Source of the DNA: Rhodoferax sp.
Lineage (GTDB): Bacteria > Pseudomonadota > Gammaproteobacteria > Burkholderiales > Burkholderiaceae_C
Direction of reading: 5' to 3'
NCBI RefSeq assembly: GCF_013297935.1
Contig: NZ_JAAFIX010000002.1
Coordinates: forward strand, 310,001-374,000
Length of the DNA: 64,000 bases
Positions 16,130-26,505 of the stretch are shown here, one piece after another; position 1 is the first letter of the stretch, and every line of letters begins with the position of its first letter. The position numbers and the translations under genes are program-made. The notes under the pieces were generated by a model, which saw nothing but the letters and a program-made list of their open reading frames with translations, did no database searches and had not been told where the DNA came from.

Positions 16130-18796
16130 ATGACCCAGTTCGCCAAAGAAACCCTGCCCATCAGTCTTGAAGAGGAAATGCGCCGCAGTTACCTCGATTA
16201 CGCGATGAGCGTAATCGTGGGCCGTGCATTGCCCGATGCGCGGGACGGCCTGAAGCCGGTTCACCGCCGGGTGCTCTATGCCATGCATGAGCTCAACAAT
16301 GACTGGAATCGTGCCTACAAAAAGTCGGCACGTATCGTGGGCGACGTCATCGGCAAATACCACCCGCACGGGGATCAGTCGGTGTACGACACCATCGTCC
16401 GTATGGCGCAGGACTTCTCCATGCGGCACATGCTGGTAGACGGCCAGGGCAACTTCGGCTCCGTCGACGGCGATAGCGCTGCTGCGATGCGCTACACCGA
16501 AATCCGCTTGGCGAAAATCGCCCACGAATTGTTGGCCGATCTGGACAAAGAAACGGTCGACTTCGGCCCCAACTACGACGGCTCCGAAACAGAACCCTTG
16601 GTGATGCCTACCCGCATTCCCAACCTGCTGGTGAACGGCTCCGGCGGTATTGCGGTGGGCATGGCTACCAATATTCCGCCCCACAACCTGAACGAAGTGG
16701 TCGATGCTTGCCTGCATTTACTGAAGAACCCGCAAGCGACCATCGACGAGTTGATGGACATTATTCCGGCGCCAGACTTCCCGACCGCCGGCATCATCTA
16801 TGGCATTCAGGGTGTGAAGGACGGTTACCGCACCGGCCGCGGCCGCGTGGTCATGCGCGCACGCTGCCATTTTGAAGACATCGACAAAGGCCAGCGTCAG
16901 GCCATCATCGTGGATGAGCTCCCCTACCAGGTCAACAAAAAGACCCTGCAAGAGCGCATGGCCGAACTGGTGCACGAGAAGAAGATTGAAGGTATCAGCC
17001 ACATCCAGGACGAGTCTGACAAGTCAGGCATGCGCCTGGTCATCGAGCTCAAGCGCGGCGAAGTGCCTGAAGTGGTGTTGAACAACCTCTACAAGCAAAC
17101 CCAGTTGCAAGACACCTTCGGCATCAACATGGTGGCGCTGGTGAACGGCCAGCCTAAGCTGTGCAACCTGAAGGACCTGATTGAAGTCTTCCTGGACCAC
17201 CGCCGTGAAGTGGTGACCCGTCGCACAGTGTTCAACTTGCGCAAAGCCCGCGAGCGCGGCCACGTGCTGGAAGGCTTGGCGGTTGCTCTGGCCAACATCG
17301 ACGACTTCATCCGCATTATCCGCGAGTCCCCCACACCGCCCGTGGCGAAGCTGGAACTGATGAACCGGCCGTGGGACAGCAAACTGGTCCGCGAGATGCT
17401 GACCCGCACCCGTGCCGATGGTGGCGTGGTGAATGCAGACGACTACCGCCCCGAAGGCCTGGAAAGAGAATTCGGCATGGGCAATGATGGCCTGTACCGC
17501 TTGTCTGAAACGCAAGCGCAGGAAATCCTGCAAATGCGCCTGCAGCGCCTGACCGGTCTGGAACAGGACAAGATCGTTGCCGAATACAAAGACGTGATGG
17601 CCGAGATCGAAGATCTGCTGGATATCCTGGCCAAACCCGCCCGCGTGGCCGTGATCATTGGTGAAGAGTTGGGCCATGTGAAACAGGAATTCGGCCAGAC
17701 CAAAATCGGCGCTCGCCGCAGCTTGGTAGAGCACTCCTCGTTCGACCTGTCCACTGAAGACCTGATCACACCTACCGACATGGTGGTCACGATGAGCCAC
17801 AGCGGCTACATCAAGAGCCAGCCCTTGCACGAATATCGCGCGCAGAAACGCGGTGGCCGTGGCAAACAAGCCACCGCCACCAAGGAAGACGATTGGGTCG
17901 ACCAGCTGTTTGTGGCCAACACGCATGACTACATCCTGTGCTTCTCCAACCGCGGCCGCTTGTACTGGCTCAAGGTCTGGGAAGTGCCGCAAGGCTCGCG
18001 CGGCTCACGTGGCCGCCCTATCGTGAACATGTTCCCCCTGCAAGAAGGCGAAAAAATCACGGTGGTGCTGGCGCTCACCGGCGAGAAGCGCACCTTCCCG
18101 GCCGACCAATATGTGTTCATGTCCACCCGCATGGGCACGGTCAAGAAGACCGCACTCGACGAATTCAGCAACCCGCGCAAGGCCGGCATCATTGCCGTGG
18201 ACTTGGACGAAGGCGACTTTTTGATCGGCGCCGCTTTGACCGACGGCAAACACGATGTCATGCTATTCAGCGACGGCGGCAAGGCCGTGCGCTTTGACGA
18301 AAACGATGTGCGCCCCATGGGCCGCAATGCGCGTGGTGTGCGCGGCATGATGCTCGACGAGACGCAGAGCGTGATCGCCATGTTGGTGGCCGAAGACGAG
18401 CAACAAAGCGTGTTGACTGCCACCGAGAACGGTTACGGCAAGCGCACCAACATCACCGAATACACCCGCCATGGCCGCGGTACCAAGGGGATGATTGCCA
18501 TCCAGCAATCCGAGCGCAACGGCAAAGTGGTGGCGGCCACGCTGGTACATGCCGACGACGAAATCATGCTGATCACCGACAAGGGTGTGCTGGTGCGCAC
18601 CCGGGTGAGCGAAATCCGTGAAATGGGCCGCGCCACGCAGGGCGTGACCCTGATCGGACTGGACGAAGGCTCCAAGCTCAGCGGACTGCAGCGCATTGTG
18701 GAAAACGACGCCAACCCGGTCGACGCGATCGACTCGGCTGAGGGCGCAGACGATGCCCAAGACGGCAACGAGGGAGATGCACCGGCCGCAGAATAA
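16130..18796 (+). CDS. gyrA: DNA gyrase subunit A
   Basis: 888 residues, full length. It aligns without gaps with E. coli GyrA over the first 120 residues. The catalytic Tyr is Tyr122 in AAMRYTE. The quinolone-determining region reads [10 protein letters not shown], so residue 83 is Gln where Ser or Thr is usual, while Asp87 is kept. The C-terminal six-bladed DNA-wrapping domain carries the GyrA box (QKRGGRGKQ, near 565-573), and the tail is acidic ([18 protein letters not shown]). It introduces negative supercoils with GyrB. It begins the plus-strand run that continues into serC. Confidence 0.97.
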   Translation: MTQFAKETLPISLEEEMRRSYLDYAMSVIVGRALPDARDGLKPVHRRVLYAMHELNNDWNRAYKKSARIVGDVIGKYHPHGDQSVYDTIVRMAQDFSMRHMLVDGQGNFGSVDGDSAAAMRYTEIRLAKIAHELLADLDKETVDFGPNYDGSETEPLVMPTRIPNLLVNGSGGIAVGMATNIPPHNLNEVVDACLHLLKNPQATIDELMDIIPAPDFPTAGIIYGIQGVKDGYRTGRGRVVMRARCHFEDIDKGQRQAIIVDELPYQVNKKTLQERMAELVHEKKIEGISHIQDESDKSGMRLVIELKRGEVPEVVLNNLYKQTQLQDTFGINMVALVNGQPKLCNLKDLIEVFLDHRREVVTRRTVFNLRKARERGHVLEGLAVALANIDDFIRIIRESPTPPVAKLELMNRPWDSKLVREMLTRTRADGGVVNADDYRPEGLEREFGMGNDGLYRLSETQAQEILQMRLQRLTGLEQDKIVAEYKDVMAEIEDLLDILAKPARVAVIIGEELGHVKQEFGQTKIGARRSLVEHSSFDLSTEDLITPTDMVVTMSHSGYIKSQPLHEYRAQKRGGRGKQATATKEDDWVDQLFVANTHDYILCFSNRGRLYWLKVWEVPQGSRGSRGRPIVNMFPLQEGEKITVVLALTGEKRTFPADQYVFMSTRMGTVKKTALDEFSNPRKAGIIAVDLDEGDFLIGAALTDGKHDVMLFSDGGKAVRFDENDVRPMGRNARGVRGMMLDETQSVIAMLVAEDEQQSVLTATENGYGKRTNITEYTRHGRGTKGMIAIQQSERNGKVVAATLVHADDEIMLITDKGVLVRTRVSEIREMGRATQGVTLIGLDEGSKLSGLQRIVENDANPVDAIDSAEGADDAQDGNEGDAPAAE

Positions 18797-18856
18797 CTAT
18801 CAATTTGATAGCTGCTCCCGCACATTCCACGAGGGCTAGACCCCGATTTCACTTAA
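18797..18856 (+). repeat. Dispersed 55-bp repeat, copy 3
   Basis: It fills almost the whole 69-bp gap between gyrA and serC. It has CTATCAATTTGATAGC (inverted repeat), TGCTCCCGCACATTCC and GAGGGCTAGACC. The serC start lies 10 bases after it. Confidence 0.85.
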
Positions 18857-18865
18857 AAACCATCG

Positions 18866-19990
18866 ATGCAACGCCCCTACAACTTTTCGGCCGGACCGGC
18901 CGCCATGCCAGCCGAAGTGTTGGAACAAGCCGCCGCCGAGATGCTGAACTGGCCCGACGCCAGCGGCCGCTTGAGTGGCATGGGCGTGATGGAAATGAGC
19001 CACCGCGGCAAAGAGTTTCTGAGCATTTACGAAGCTGCCGAGGCCGACCTGCGTGAGCTGCTGGCAGTGCCTGCTAACTTCAAAATCCTCTTCATGCAGG
19101 GCGGTGGTTTGGCGGAAAACGCCATCGTTCCACTGAATTTGAGCGGTGTGCGGGCCCATGGTGGCGCGGGTGCTGCGGACTTTGTGGTGACCGGCAGCTG
19201 GAGTGAAAAGTCGCTCAAGGAAGCGGGCAAATACTGCAGCGCCCACCTCGCTGCCACGGGCAAGGCCGATGGCTTTACTGCCATTCCCCCTGCGGCCAGC
19301 TGGGAGCTGCGTGACGAGGCCAGCTATGTACACATCTGCAGCAACGAAACCATCAACGGTATCGAATTCCAGAACCTGCCCGACCTGAAGGCGCTCGGCT
19401 CTAAGGCCGAACTGGTGATTGACTTCTCCTCCCATGTCGCCTCTCGGCCGGTGGACTGGAGCCGCGTGGGCCTGGCCTTTGGCGGCGCCCAAAAGAACCT
19501 CGGCCCTGCAGGCTTGACCCTGGTGGTGGTGCGCGAAGATCTGCTGGGTCATGCCCAGAGCATTTGCCCCAGCGCGTTTGACTACAAGACCGTGGCCGAC
19601 AACGGCTCGATGTACAACACCCCGCCCACCTACTCGATCTATATCGCAGGCTTGGTATTCCAGTGGCTCAAGCGCCAGGGCGGTGTCGCCGCCATGGAGG
19701 CCCGCAACATCGCCAAGGCCGAGTTGCTGTACGACACCATTGACGCTACCGGCTTCTACCTGAACGGCGTGGCGCGCAATGCCCGCTCGCGCATGAATGT
19801 TCCTTTCTTCTTGCGCAATGAGAGCCTTAACGACGCCTTTCTGGCCGGCGCCAAAGAGGCTGGCTTGCTGCAACTCAAGGGTCACAAATCGGTAGGCGGC
19901 ATGCGCGCCAGCATTTACAACGCCATTCCCTTGGAGGGTGTGCAGGCGCTGGTGGCGTACATGCGCGAGTTCGAGCGGACCCACGGCTAA
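18866..19990 (+). CDS. serC: Phosphoserine aminotransferase
   Basis: 374 residues. It starts [20 protein letters not shown], the class V aminotransferase opening of SerC. The PLP Lys is Lys210 in [18 protein letters not shown]. It converts 3-phosphohydroxypyruvate to phosphoserine in serine synthesis and the analogous step in pyridoxal phosphate synthesis. It is followed after 8 bp by pheA in the conserved serC-pheA-tyrA-aroA-cmk-rpsA order. Confidence 0.96.
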   Translation: MQRPYNFSAGPAAMPAEVLEQAAAEMLNWPDASGRLSGMGVMEMSHRGKEFLSIYEAAEADLRELLAVPANFKILFMQGGGLAENAIVPLNLSGVRAHGGAGAADFVVTGSWSEKSLKEAGKYCSAHLAATGKADGFTAIPPAASWELRDEASYVHICSNETINGIEFQNLPDLKALGSKAELVIDFSSHVASRPVDWSRVGLAFGGAQKNLGPAGLTLVVVREDLLGHAQSICPSAFDYKTVADNGSMYNTPPTYSIYIAGLVFQWLKRQGGVAAMEARNIAKAELLYDTIDATGFYLNGVARNARSRMNVPFFLRNESLNDAFLAGAKEAGLLQLKGHKSVGGMRASIYNAIPLEGVQALVAYMREFERTHG

Positions 19991-19998
19991 GGCACACC

Positions 19999-21081
19999 AT
20001 GGCACGAACACTCCCAGAACTGCGCATCCTCATCGACGCACTCGACCTCGAACTCCTCGCCCTGCTGAACCGCCGCGCGGGCTTGGCCCACGAGGTGGGC
20101 GAGATCAAAAAAGTAGAAGGCTCCGCCGTCTTCCGCCCTGAGCGCGAAGCGCAGGTCATCCAGACTCTGCAAGGCGCTAACGATGGCGCGCTTAAAAACA
20201 GCAGCGTCGCGGTGATTTGGCGCGAGATCATGTCGGCCTGCCGCGCGCTGGAGGCGCCGCAGCGTGTGGCGTACCTCGGACCCAAAGGCACCTTCAGTGA
20301 AGAGGCTGCACTGCGCTTTTTCGGCTCCAGCATCACCCATGTGCCCTGCGCCAATTTCGACGAAGTGTTTCACGCTGCCACTGCAGGCTCTGCAGAGTTC
20401 GGCGTGGTGCCGGTAGAAAACAGCACCGAAGGCGTGGTCACCCGCTCGCTCGATTTGCTACTGAATTCGCCGCTCCACATCGTGGGCGAAATCAGCCTGC
20501 TCGTGCGCCACCACTTGCTGCGCACAACGGCTTCGCTGGACGGCATTGAAGTTGTATTGGCGCACCCCCAGGCACTGGCGCAATGCCAACAGTGGCTGAG
20601 CACCCACCTCCCCAACGCGGAGCGCCGCGCTGTGTCGAGCAATGCCGAGGGCGCCCGCTTGGCGGCCGGCAACCCGGCATGGGCGGGCATTGCCAGCGAA
20701 CGCGCAGGCTCCGAATTCGGGCTGCACACTGCGGCTCACGCCATTCAAGACGAAGCATTCAATCGCACCCGCTTTGTGGTGGTGTGCCTGCCCAGCGTGT
20801 TGCCCGCACCACAGGCCTCAGGCAAAGACTGCACCAGTTTGGTGGTGTCGGTGCCCAACAAGCCGGGGGCCGTCCACGACATGCTGGTGCCCCTGAAAAA
20901 GCATGGCGTCTCCATGACCCGGTTTGAGTCGCGACCCGCCCGCAGCGGGCAGTGGGAGTATTACTTCTACATTGATCTGCAGGGACACCCTTCGCAGCCC
21001 CCTGTGGCGGCGGCACTGAATGACCTTGCCGGACTCTGCGCCTTCTACAAGGTGTTGGGCACCTACCCTTTGGCAGATTGA
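19999..21081 (+). CDS. pheA: Bifunctional chorismate mutase / prephenate dehydratase
   Basis: 360 residues. Residues 1-90 are an AroQ-type chorismate mutase (LRILIDALDLELLALLNRRA, EIKKVEG), about 95-270 a prephenate dehydratase (YLGPKGTFSEEAA, PVENSTEG, and FNRTRFVVV with the catalytic TRF), and 280-360 an ACT domain (GAVHDMLVPLKKHGVSMTRF then ESRP) for phenylalanine feedback. It turns chorismate into phenylpyruvate. It sits between serC and tyrA. Confidence 0.95.
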   Translation: MARTLPELRILIDALDLELLALLNRRAGLAHEVGEIKKVEGSAVFRPEREAQVIQTLQGANDGALKNSSVAVIWREIMSACRALEAPQRVAYLGPKGTFSEEAALRFFGSSITHVPCANFDEVFHAATAGSAEFGVVPVENSTEGVVTRSLDLLLNSPLHIVGEISLLVRHHLLRTTASLDGIEVVLAHPQALAQCQQWLSTHLPNAERRAVSSNAEGARLAAGNPAWAGIASERAGSEFGLHTAAHAIQDEAFNRTRFVVVCLPSVLPAPQASGKDCTSLVVSVPNKPGAVHDMLVPLKKHGVSMTRFESRPARSGQWEYYFYIDLQGHPSQPPVAAALNDLAGLCAFYKVLGTYPLAD

Positions 21082-21102
21082 GCAAACTGCAGGACCTCAC
21101 TT

Positions 21103-21978
21103 ATGTTTGAACAACTCGGTCTGATTGGTTGCGGCTTGATGGGCGGCTCCTTCGCTTTGGCCTTGAAGCGGGCCGGGCTGGTCAAGCGCGTGGTGGGCTA
21201 CAGCAAATCGCCGTCCACCACCGAGCGCGCACGGCAAATGGGCGTGATCGACATTGAAGCGCCCTCGGCCCTGCTGGCGGTGTCCGGCGCCGACATTGTG
21301 TTGATTGCGGTGCCGGTCTCGGCCACGGAGTCGACCTTCAAAGCCATCAAACACCTGGTGACGCCCAACATGTTGATCATGGATGTGGGCTCCACCAAGC
21401 GCGATGTGATCGACGCCGGCCGCCGCGGCCTGCGTGAGCACATCGGCTCTTTCGTGCCGGCCCACCCGATTGCGGGCAAAGAAGTGTCCGGCGTAGAGCA
21501 CGCGGATCCGGATCTGTACACCGGCAAGCAGATCATCCTGACCCCCATCGAGCGCACGCTGACCACCCAGCTGCAAAAAGCAGTCGATGTCTGGTCCGCG
21601 TTGGGCTGCCGGGTTCTGAAAATGTCGCCTGAGCAGCACGATGCCGCGTTTGCGGCGGTGAGCCACTTGCCGCACCTGATTGCATTTGCCCTGATGAACG
21701 GCATCAGCGGTCAAACCCAAGGCAAAGACTACCTGTCGCTCGCGGGCCCCGGCTTTCGCGACTTCACCCGCATTGCGGCAGGCGACCCCAAAATCTGGCG
21801 CGACATCATGATCTCCAATCGCGAGGAGTTGCTCGAGCAGAGCAAGATCTTTCAGCGCACGCTGCAAGCCATGGAGTTGATGATCTCCAGCGGCAACGGC
21901 GATGCCCTCGAAGGGTTGATTGAACAAGCCAGCCATACCCGTGCCACCTGGACGATGGCGACCAAACACAACAAATAA
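21103..21978 (+). CDS. tyrA: Prephenate dehydrogenase
   Basis: 291 residues. The N-terminal NAD(P)-binding motif is [20 protein letters not shown] (6-25). The helical C-terminal domain contains [15 protein letters not shown], the substrate-binding His/Ser block of TyrA, and [12 protein letters not shown]. It oxidatively decarboxylates prephenate to 4-hydroxyphenylpyruvate. There is no fused chorismate mutase or ACT domain. The stop codon overlaps the aroA start as TAATG. Confidence 0.94.
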   Translation: MFEQLGLIGCGLMGGSFALALKRAGLVKRVVGYSKSPSTTERARQMGVIDIEAPSALLAVSGADIVLIAVPVSATESTFKAIKHLVTPNMLIMDVGSTKRDVIDAGRRGLREHIGSFVPAHPIAGKEVSGVEHADPDLYTGKQIILTPIERTLTTQLQKAVDVWSALGCRVLKMSPEQHDAAFAAVSHLPHLIAFALMNGISGQTQGKDYLSLAGPGFRDFTRIAAGDPKIWRDIMISNREELLEQSKIFQRTLQAMELMISSGNGDALEGLIEQASHTRATWTMATKHNK

Positions 21979-23975
21979 TGTTTTCTACTGCCTTCCTCGA
22001 CCTGCCGCCCCTGGCACATGCTGCCGGCACAGTCACCCTTCCCGGCTCCAAAAGTATTTCTAACCGCGTGCTCCTGCTGGCCGCCATGAGCGAGGGCACC
22101 ACGACCATCCACGATTTGCTGGACTCGGACGACACCCGCGTCATGCTGATTGCACTGCGCACACTGGGCTGTGCGGTCGAACAGTCAGGCGCTGTTGTCA
22201 GGATCACCGGCCTGGGCGGCAAGCTGCCCAACGGTTCCGCCAAGCTGTTCCTCGGCAATGCCGGCACCGCCATGCGCCCCTTGACGGCCGCCCTCGCGGT
22301 GGTCGGCGGCGACTTTGAACTCAGCGGCGTGCCGCGCATGCACGAGCGGCCTATTGGCGACCTGGTGGACGCTCTGCGTCAGTTGGGTTGCGCCATTGAC
22401 TACTTGGGCAACGAGGGCTACCCGCCCCTGAAGCTGGGTACGCCCGCCTTGCAGCTCGACGCTCCCATCAAAGTGCGCGGCGATGTTTCCAGCCAATTTC
22501 TGACTGCTTTGTTGATGGCTTTGCCGCTCGTCGCGACCAAAGACATCGTGATCGAGGTGGTGGGCGAACTGATTTCGCGCCCCTACATCGAGATCACCTT
22601 GAACCTGCTGGCCCGCTTTGGCGTGCAGGTCCGGCGTGATGGCTGGGAGCGCTTCACCATTCCCGCAGGTGCCAAGCTGAGCGCACCGGGCGATATCCAC
22701 GTAGAAGCCGACGCCTCCAGTGCTAGCTATTTCATAGCACTCGGCGCACTATCTACCGGGGCTAGTGGCCAAAATGGCATCAAAGTCCAGGGCGTGGGCG
22801 CTGACTCCATCCAGGGCGACATCCGCTTCATGGAAGCCGCACAGGCCATGGGTGCGAAGATCGAAAGCGGCCCGAACTGGCTGCACATCCAACGCGGCGC
22901 CTGGCCCCTGAAGGCCATCGACCTGGACTGCAACCACATTCCGGACGCCGCCATGACCCTGGCGGTGATGGCGCTGTACGCCAATGGAACGACCACCTTG
23001 CGCAACATTGCCAGCTGGCGCGTCAAGGAAACAGACCGGATCGCCGCCATGGCCACCGAGCTGCGCAAACTCGGAGCCACCGTGGTGGAAGGCGCCGACT
23101 TCCTCCAGGTGACTCCACCGGCCACGCCGCAAGCCTGGAAGGCTGCCAGCATCCACACCTACGACGACCACCGTGTCGCCATGTGCTTTTCACTGGCCGC
23201 ATTCAACCCGGCGGGTGTGCCCTTGCGCATTGAAGACCCCAAGTGTGTTGCCAAGACCTTCCCGGATTATTTTGAAACTCTGTTCTCGGTGGCATCGTCA
23301 GCACCCGGCGCTATACCGGTCCTGTGTGTCGACGGCCCCACGGCCTCCGGCAAAGGCACGCTGGCAGCAGTGCTGGCTGAAAAGCTGGGCTACCACTTTC
23401 TGGATTCCGGCTCGCTGTACCGCATCACCGGCCTGGCAGCGACACGGGCCGGCATTCCTCTGGAGTTGGCCCACGAATCCGCCATCGTGGCGCTCTTGAA
23501 AACCTTGCCGATTCACTTTGAAGGCAGCCATATCTGGTTGGCGGACGAGGATGTGAGCGAAGCAATCCGCACTGAAGAAGCCGGCATGAACGCCTCCAAG
23601 GTATCTGCCTTTCCGGCCGTGCGGTCTGCACTGATTGATTTGCAACGCAATTTCCGCCAACTGCCGGGCCTGGTTGCCGATGGCCGCGACATGGGCACCG
23701 TGATCTTTCCGGAGGCCACTCTGAAGGTCTACCTGACTGCCAGCGCCGCATGCCGTGCGGAGCGCAGACTGAAGCAGTTGATTGCCAAAGGGATTCCCGC
23801 TACACTCGACAGTCTTCGCGCGGACCTAGAGGCCCGCGACGCCCGGGATTCTTCTCGGACCGTTGCACCCCTCAAACCTGCGCAAGATGCCTTGCTAATG
23901 GACAACTCGGAATTAACCGTCGATTCGTCGGTTCAAACCGTGCTGAACTGGTGGCAAGACAAACAGCCTTTCTAG
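21978..23975 (+). CDS. aroA-cmk: Fused EPSP synthase / cytidylate kinase
   Basis: 665 residues as one uninterrupted frame. Residues 1-435 are 3-phosphoshikimate 1-carboxyvinyltransferase: [14 protein letters not shown] start (22-31), [11 protein letters not shown] (class I, glyphosate-sensitive form) and [14 protein letters not shown] near 395-408. From about 445 the chain is cytidylate kinase with P-loop GPTASGKGT (452-460), LDSGSLYR, and [13 protein letters not shown]. The usual stop/start between aroA and cmk is absent and is replaced by a short SSAPGA linker. Residues 249-267 correspond to an in-frame copy of the dispersed repeat. I recall such fusions in other Comamonadaceae. Confidence 0.95.
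   Translation: MFSTAFLDLPPLAHAAGTVTLPGSKSISNRVLLLAAMSEGTTTIHDLLDSDDTRVMLIALRTLGCAVEQSGAVVRITGLGGKLPNGSAKLFLGNAGTAMRPLTAALAVVGGDFELSGVPRMHERPIGDLVDALRQLGCAIDYLGNEGYPPLKLGTPALQLDAPIKVRGDVSSQFLTALLMALPLVATKDIVIEVVGELISRPYIEITLNLLARFGVQVRRDGWERFTIPAGAKLSAPGDIHVEADASSASYFIALGALSTGASGQNGIKVQGVGADSIQGDIRFMEAAQAMGAKIESGPNWLHIQRGAWPLKAIDLDCNHIPDAAMTLAVMALYANGTTTLRNIASWRVKETDRIAAMATELRKLGATVVEGADFLQVTPPATPQAWKAASIHTYDDHRVAMCFSLAAFNPAGVPLRIEDPKCVAKTFPDYFETLFSVASSAPGAIPVLCVDGPTASGKGTLAAVLAEKLGYHFLDSGSLYRITGLAATRAGIPLELAHESAIVALLKTLPIHFEGSHIWLADEDVSEAIRTEEAGMNASKVSAFPAVRSALIDLQRNFRQLPGLVADGRDMGTVIFPEATLKVYLTASAACRAERRLKQLIAKGIPATLDSLRADLEARDARDSSRTVAPLKPAQDALLMDNSELTVDSSVQTVLNWWQDKQPF
22722..22776 (+). 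repeat. Dispersed 55-bp repeat, copy 4 (inside aroA)
   Basis: It reads AGCTATTTCATAGC, then ACTCGGCGCACTATCTACC and GGGGCTAGTGGCC. It lies within the EPSP synthase coding region, in frame, and encodes roughly [17 protein letters not shown]. The first part is normal EPSP synthase sequence, so the boundary with the insertion is uncertain. Confidence 0.6.
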
Positions 23976-24000
23976 CCTTCGCCTGAAAAGCAAACCTGGT

Positions 24001-24054
24001 CCCCGAAACTCCTCTCGCGCGTCAGTGCACCGGTTCACACCGAGAGTTTTGGGG
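24001..24054 (+). promoter_or_regulatory. Long hairpin in the rpsA leader
   Basis: CCCCGAAACTC (24001-24011) pairs with GAGTTTTGGGG (24044-24054) over 11 bp with one G-U pair, closing a 32-base loop. No T-run follows, so it is not a simple terminator. A structured leader 38 bp before the S1 start fits translational autoregulation by S1 protein, which is known in other bacteria. Confidence 0.45.
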
Positions 24055-24091
24055 TTCAACAACTTAACCCGCGATGCAAATCGCAAACCTC

Positions 24092-25768
24092 ATGTCTGAA
24101 TCTTTCGCAGCCCTATTTGAAGAATCGCTACAACGCTCGGAAATGCGCACCGGTGAAGTTATCACCGCTGAAGTCGTCCGCATCGAGCACAGCTTCGTTG
24201 TTGTCAACGCCGGCCTCAAGTCTGAAGCCTACGTGCCAATCGAAGAATTCAAGAGCGACAAGGGCGAAATCGAAGTCCAAGTGGGTGACTTCGTGTCGGT
24301 GGCTATCGACTCCGTCGAAAACGGCTACGGCGACACTATCCTGTCCCGTGACAAGGCCAAGCGTCTGGCTTCCTGGATGTCCTTGGAAAAGGCCTTGGAG
24401 TCCGGCGAATTCGTGACCGGCACCACCTCCGGCAAGGTCAAGGGCGGTCTGACCGTTCTGGTCAACGGCATCCGCGCATTCCTGCCCGGTTCGCTGGTCG
24501 ACACACGTCCTACCAAAGATCTGTCTCCGTACGAGAACAAGACCTTGGAATTCAAGGTTATCAAGCTGGACCGCAAGCGCAACAACGTGGTGCTGAGCCG
24601 CCGCGCTGTGGTGGAAGCCTCCATGGGCGAAGAGCGCGCCAAGCTGATGCACACCCTCAAAGAAGGTTCTGTGGTGCAAGGCGTGGTCAAGAACATCACC
24701 GAATACGGTGCGTTCGTGGACCTGGGCGGTATCGACGGCCTGTTGCACATCACTGACATGGCATGGCGCCGCGTCCGTCACCCATCCGAAGTGGTGACTG
24801 CTGGTCAAGAGATCACTGCCAAGATCCTGAAGTTCGACACCGAAAAGAACCGCGTGTCTCTGGGTCTGAAGCAAATGGGCGACGATCCTTGGATGGGCGT
24901 GAACCGCCGTTACCCCCAAGGTACCCGCATGTTCGGCAAGATCACCAACATCGCCGACTACGGCGCGTTTGTGGAACTCGAACCCGGTATCGAAGGTTTG
25001 GTGCACGTGTCCGAAATGGACTGGACCAACAAGAACGTGGCTCCTTCGAAGATCGTTGCCCTGGGTGACGAAGTCGAAGTCATGGTTCTGGAAATCGACG
25101 AAGACAAGCGTCGCATCTCCTTGGGCATGAAGCAGTGCAAGGCCAACCCTTGGCAAGAATTTGCTCAGAACACCAAGCGCGGCGACCGCGTGAAGGGCCC
25201 GATCAAATCCATCACCGATTTCGGCGTGTTCGTCGGTCTGGCTGCTGGTATCGACGGCCTGGTGCACCTGTCTGACCTGTCTTGGAACGAATCCGGCGAA
25301 ACCGCCGTGCGCGAATTCAAGAAGGGCCAGGAAGTTGAAGCCATCGTGTTGGCCGTGGACGTGGACCGCGAGCGCATCTCCCTGGGCATCAAGCAGTTGG
25401 ATTCTGACCCCTTCACGACCTTCGTGTCCGTGAACGACAAGGGCCAGACCGTGACCGGCAAGGTCAAGACTGTCGATGCCAAGGGCGCTGAAATCGATCT
25501 GGGCGACGACATCCTGGGTTACCTGCGCGCTTCCGAAATCAGCCGCGACCGCGTTGAAGACGCTCGCAACGTGCTGAAAGAAGGCGACGAAGTGACTGCA
25601 GTGGTGGTGAACGTGGATCGCAAGACCCGCAACATCCAGTTGTCCATCAAGGCGAAAGACATGGCTGACCAGAACGAAGCTATGCAATCCCTGAACCAGA
25701 ACACCGGCTCCGCTGGTACCACCAGCCTGGGCGCTTTGTTGCGCGCCAAGCTGGACAACAACAACTAA
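24092..25768 (+). CDS. rpsA: 30S ribosomal protein S1
   Basis: 558 residues from ATG 24092 ([18 protein letters not shown]), the start usual in betaproteobacteria; an in-frame ATG at 24074 would add six residues. Six S1 OB-fold repeats follow, visible through recurring motifs such as [40 protein letters not shown] and [20 protein letters not shown]. It binds mRNA on the 30S subunit. A terminator follows, so ihfB is probably transcribed at lower level by readthrough or from its own promoter. Confidence 0.96.
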   Translation: MSESFAALFEESLQRSEMRTGEVITAEVVRIEHSFVVVNAGLKSEAYVPIEEFKSDKGEIEVQVGDFVSVAIDSVENGYGDTILSRDKAKRLASWMSLEKALESGEFVTGTTSGKVKGGLTVLVNGIRAFLPGSLVDTRPTKDLSPYENKTLEFKVIKLDRKRNNVVLSRRAVVEASMGEERAKLMHTLKEGSVVQGVVKNITEYGAFVDLGGIDGLLHITDMAWRRVRHPSEVVTAGQEITAKILKFDTEKNRVSLGLKQMGDDPWMGVNRRYPQGTRMFGKITNIADYGAFVELEPGIEGLVHVSEMDWTNKNVAPSKIVALGDEVEVMVLEIDEDKRRISLGMKQCKANPWQEFAQNTKRGDRVKGPIKSITDFGVFVGLAAGIDGLVHLSDLSWNESGETAVREFKKGQEVEAIVLAVDVDRERISLGIKQLDSDPFTTFVSVNDKGQTVTGKVKTVDAKGAEIDLGDDILGYLRASEISRDRVEDARNVLKEGDEVTAVVVNVDRKTRNIQLSIKAKDMADQNEAMQSLNQNTGSAGTTSLGALLRAKLDNNN

Positions 25769-25791
25769 TCTGTTGTTGCTGACCTGATTGA

Positions 25792-25826
25792 ACGACCGGC
25801 TGCTTCACTGCACCGGTCGTTTTTTC
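25792..25826 (+). terminator. Rho-independent terminator after rpsA
   Basis: ACGACCGG (25792-25799) and CCGGTCGT (25813-25820) form an 8-bp stem followed by TTTTTTC. Confidence 0.88.
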
Positions 25827-25850
25827 TTCGTATATTCTGTCTAGATCGCT

Positions 25851-26162
25851 ATGACCCGCTCCGACCTTGTTGAAGAACTGGCCAACCGCTTCCGGCAACT
25901 GACCCACCGCGATGCTGAATTCGCCGTGAAGTCCATTCTGGACGCCATGAATGACGCCTTGGTCCGTGGCCACCGCATTGAAATCCGTGGTTTCGGCAGC
26001 TTCTCCATCAACCGTCGCCCTCCCCGCATGGGTCGCAATCCCCGCAGCGGCGAAAGCGTGGCGATTCCCGAAAAACGGGTCCCCCACTTCAAGCCCGGAA
26101 AAGCTTTACGTGAAGCGGTCGACACTCGCACTGCCGAGCTGGAATCCCAGTCGAAACCCTGA
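25851..26162 (+). CDS. ihfB: Integration host factor subunit beta
   Basis: 103 residues of the HU/IHF family. [14 protein letters not shown] at the start and the DNA-bending beta arm [21 protein letters not shown] (54-74 region) with the intercalating Pro are as expected for IHF-beta. It forms a heterodimer with IhfA and bends DNA at specific sites. Its position after rpsA is conserved in proteobacteria. Confidence 0.95.
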   Translation: MTRSDLVEELANRFRQLTHRDAEFAVKSILDAMNDALVRGHRIEIRGFGSFSINRRPPRMGRNPRSGESVAIPEKRVPHFKPGKALREAVDTRTAELESQSKP

Positions 26163-26190
26163 GTAGAATCCCTCGACAACGAGGAGATCA

Positions 26191-26505
26191 ATGAAACAGA
26201 TCGCATGGCTCTTTAAGTGGCTACTTAAAGCGGCCATTTTTTTTACCCTGTTTGCTTTCGCCCTGAATAACCAAGGCGACGCTACGGTGTACTTTTTCTT
26301 CGGCACCCGCTGGACCGCCCCCATGGTGCTCGTGGTGCTGAGCGCGTTTGCGGCCGGCCTGTTGATCGGGGTCCTCGGGATGGTCCCGCGCTGGTGGAGA
26401 CACCGCAGCGCCGCACGCCATGCCCGCTCTGACGCCGACTCCGCCCGCGCCACCCTGGCCGCAGAAACGAACGCAACGCCTTTAGTGCCTCCGCATGGAC
26501 TTTGA
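26191..26505 (+). CDS. lapA: LapA-family (DUF1049) inner membrane protein
   Basis: 104 residues with two membrane segments (about 10-30 and 42-65) separated by the conserved NNQGDATVYFFFGTRWTAP region, then a basic cytoplasmic tail. LapA works with LapB in balancing lipopolysaccharide and phospholipid synthesis. Its 3' end overlaps lapB by 11 bp. Confidence 0.85.
   Translation: MKQIAWLFKWLLKAAIFFTLFAFALNNQGDATVYFFFGTRWTAPMVLVVLSAFAAGLLIGVLGMVPRWWRHRSAARHARSDADSARATLAAETNATPLVPPHGL

Noticed and set aside
24128..25687. 519-residue minus-strand open frame
   Set aside because: Antisense to rpsA; the His/Val/Asp-rich composition is the mirror of S1 codons.
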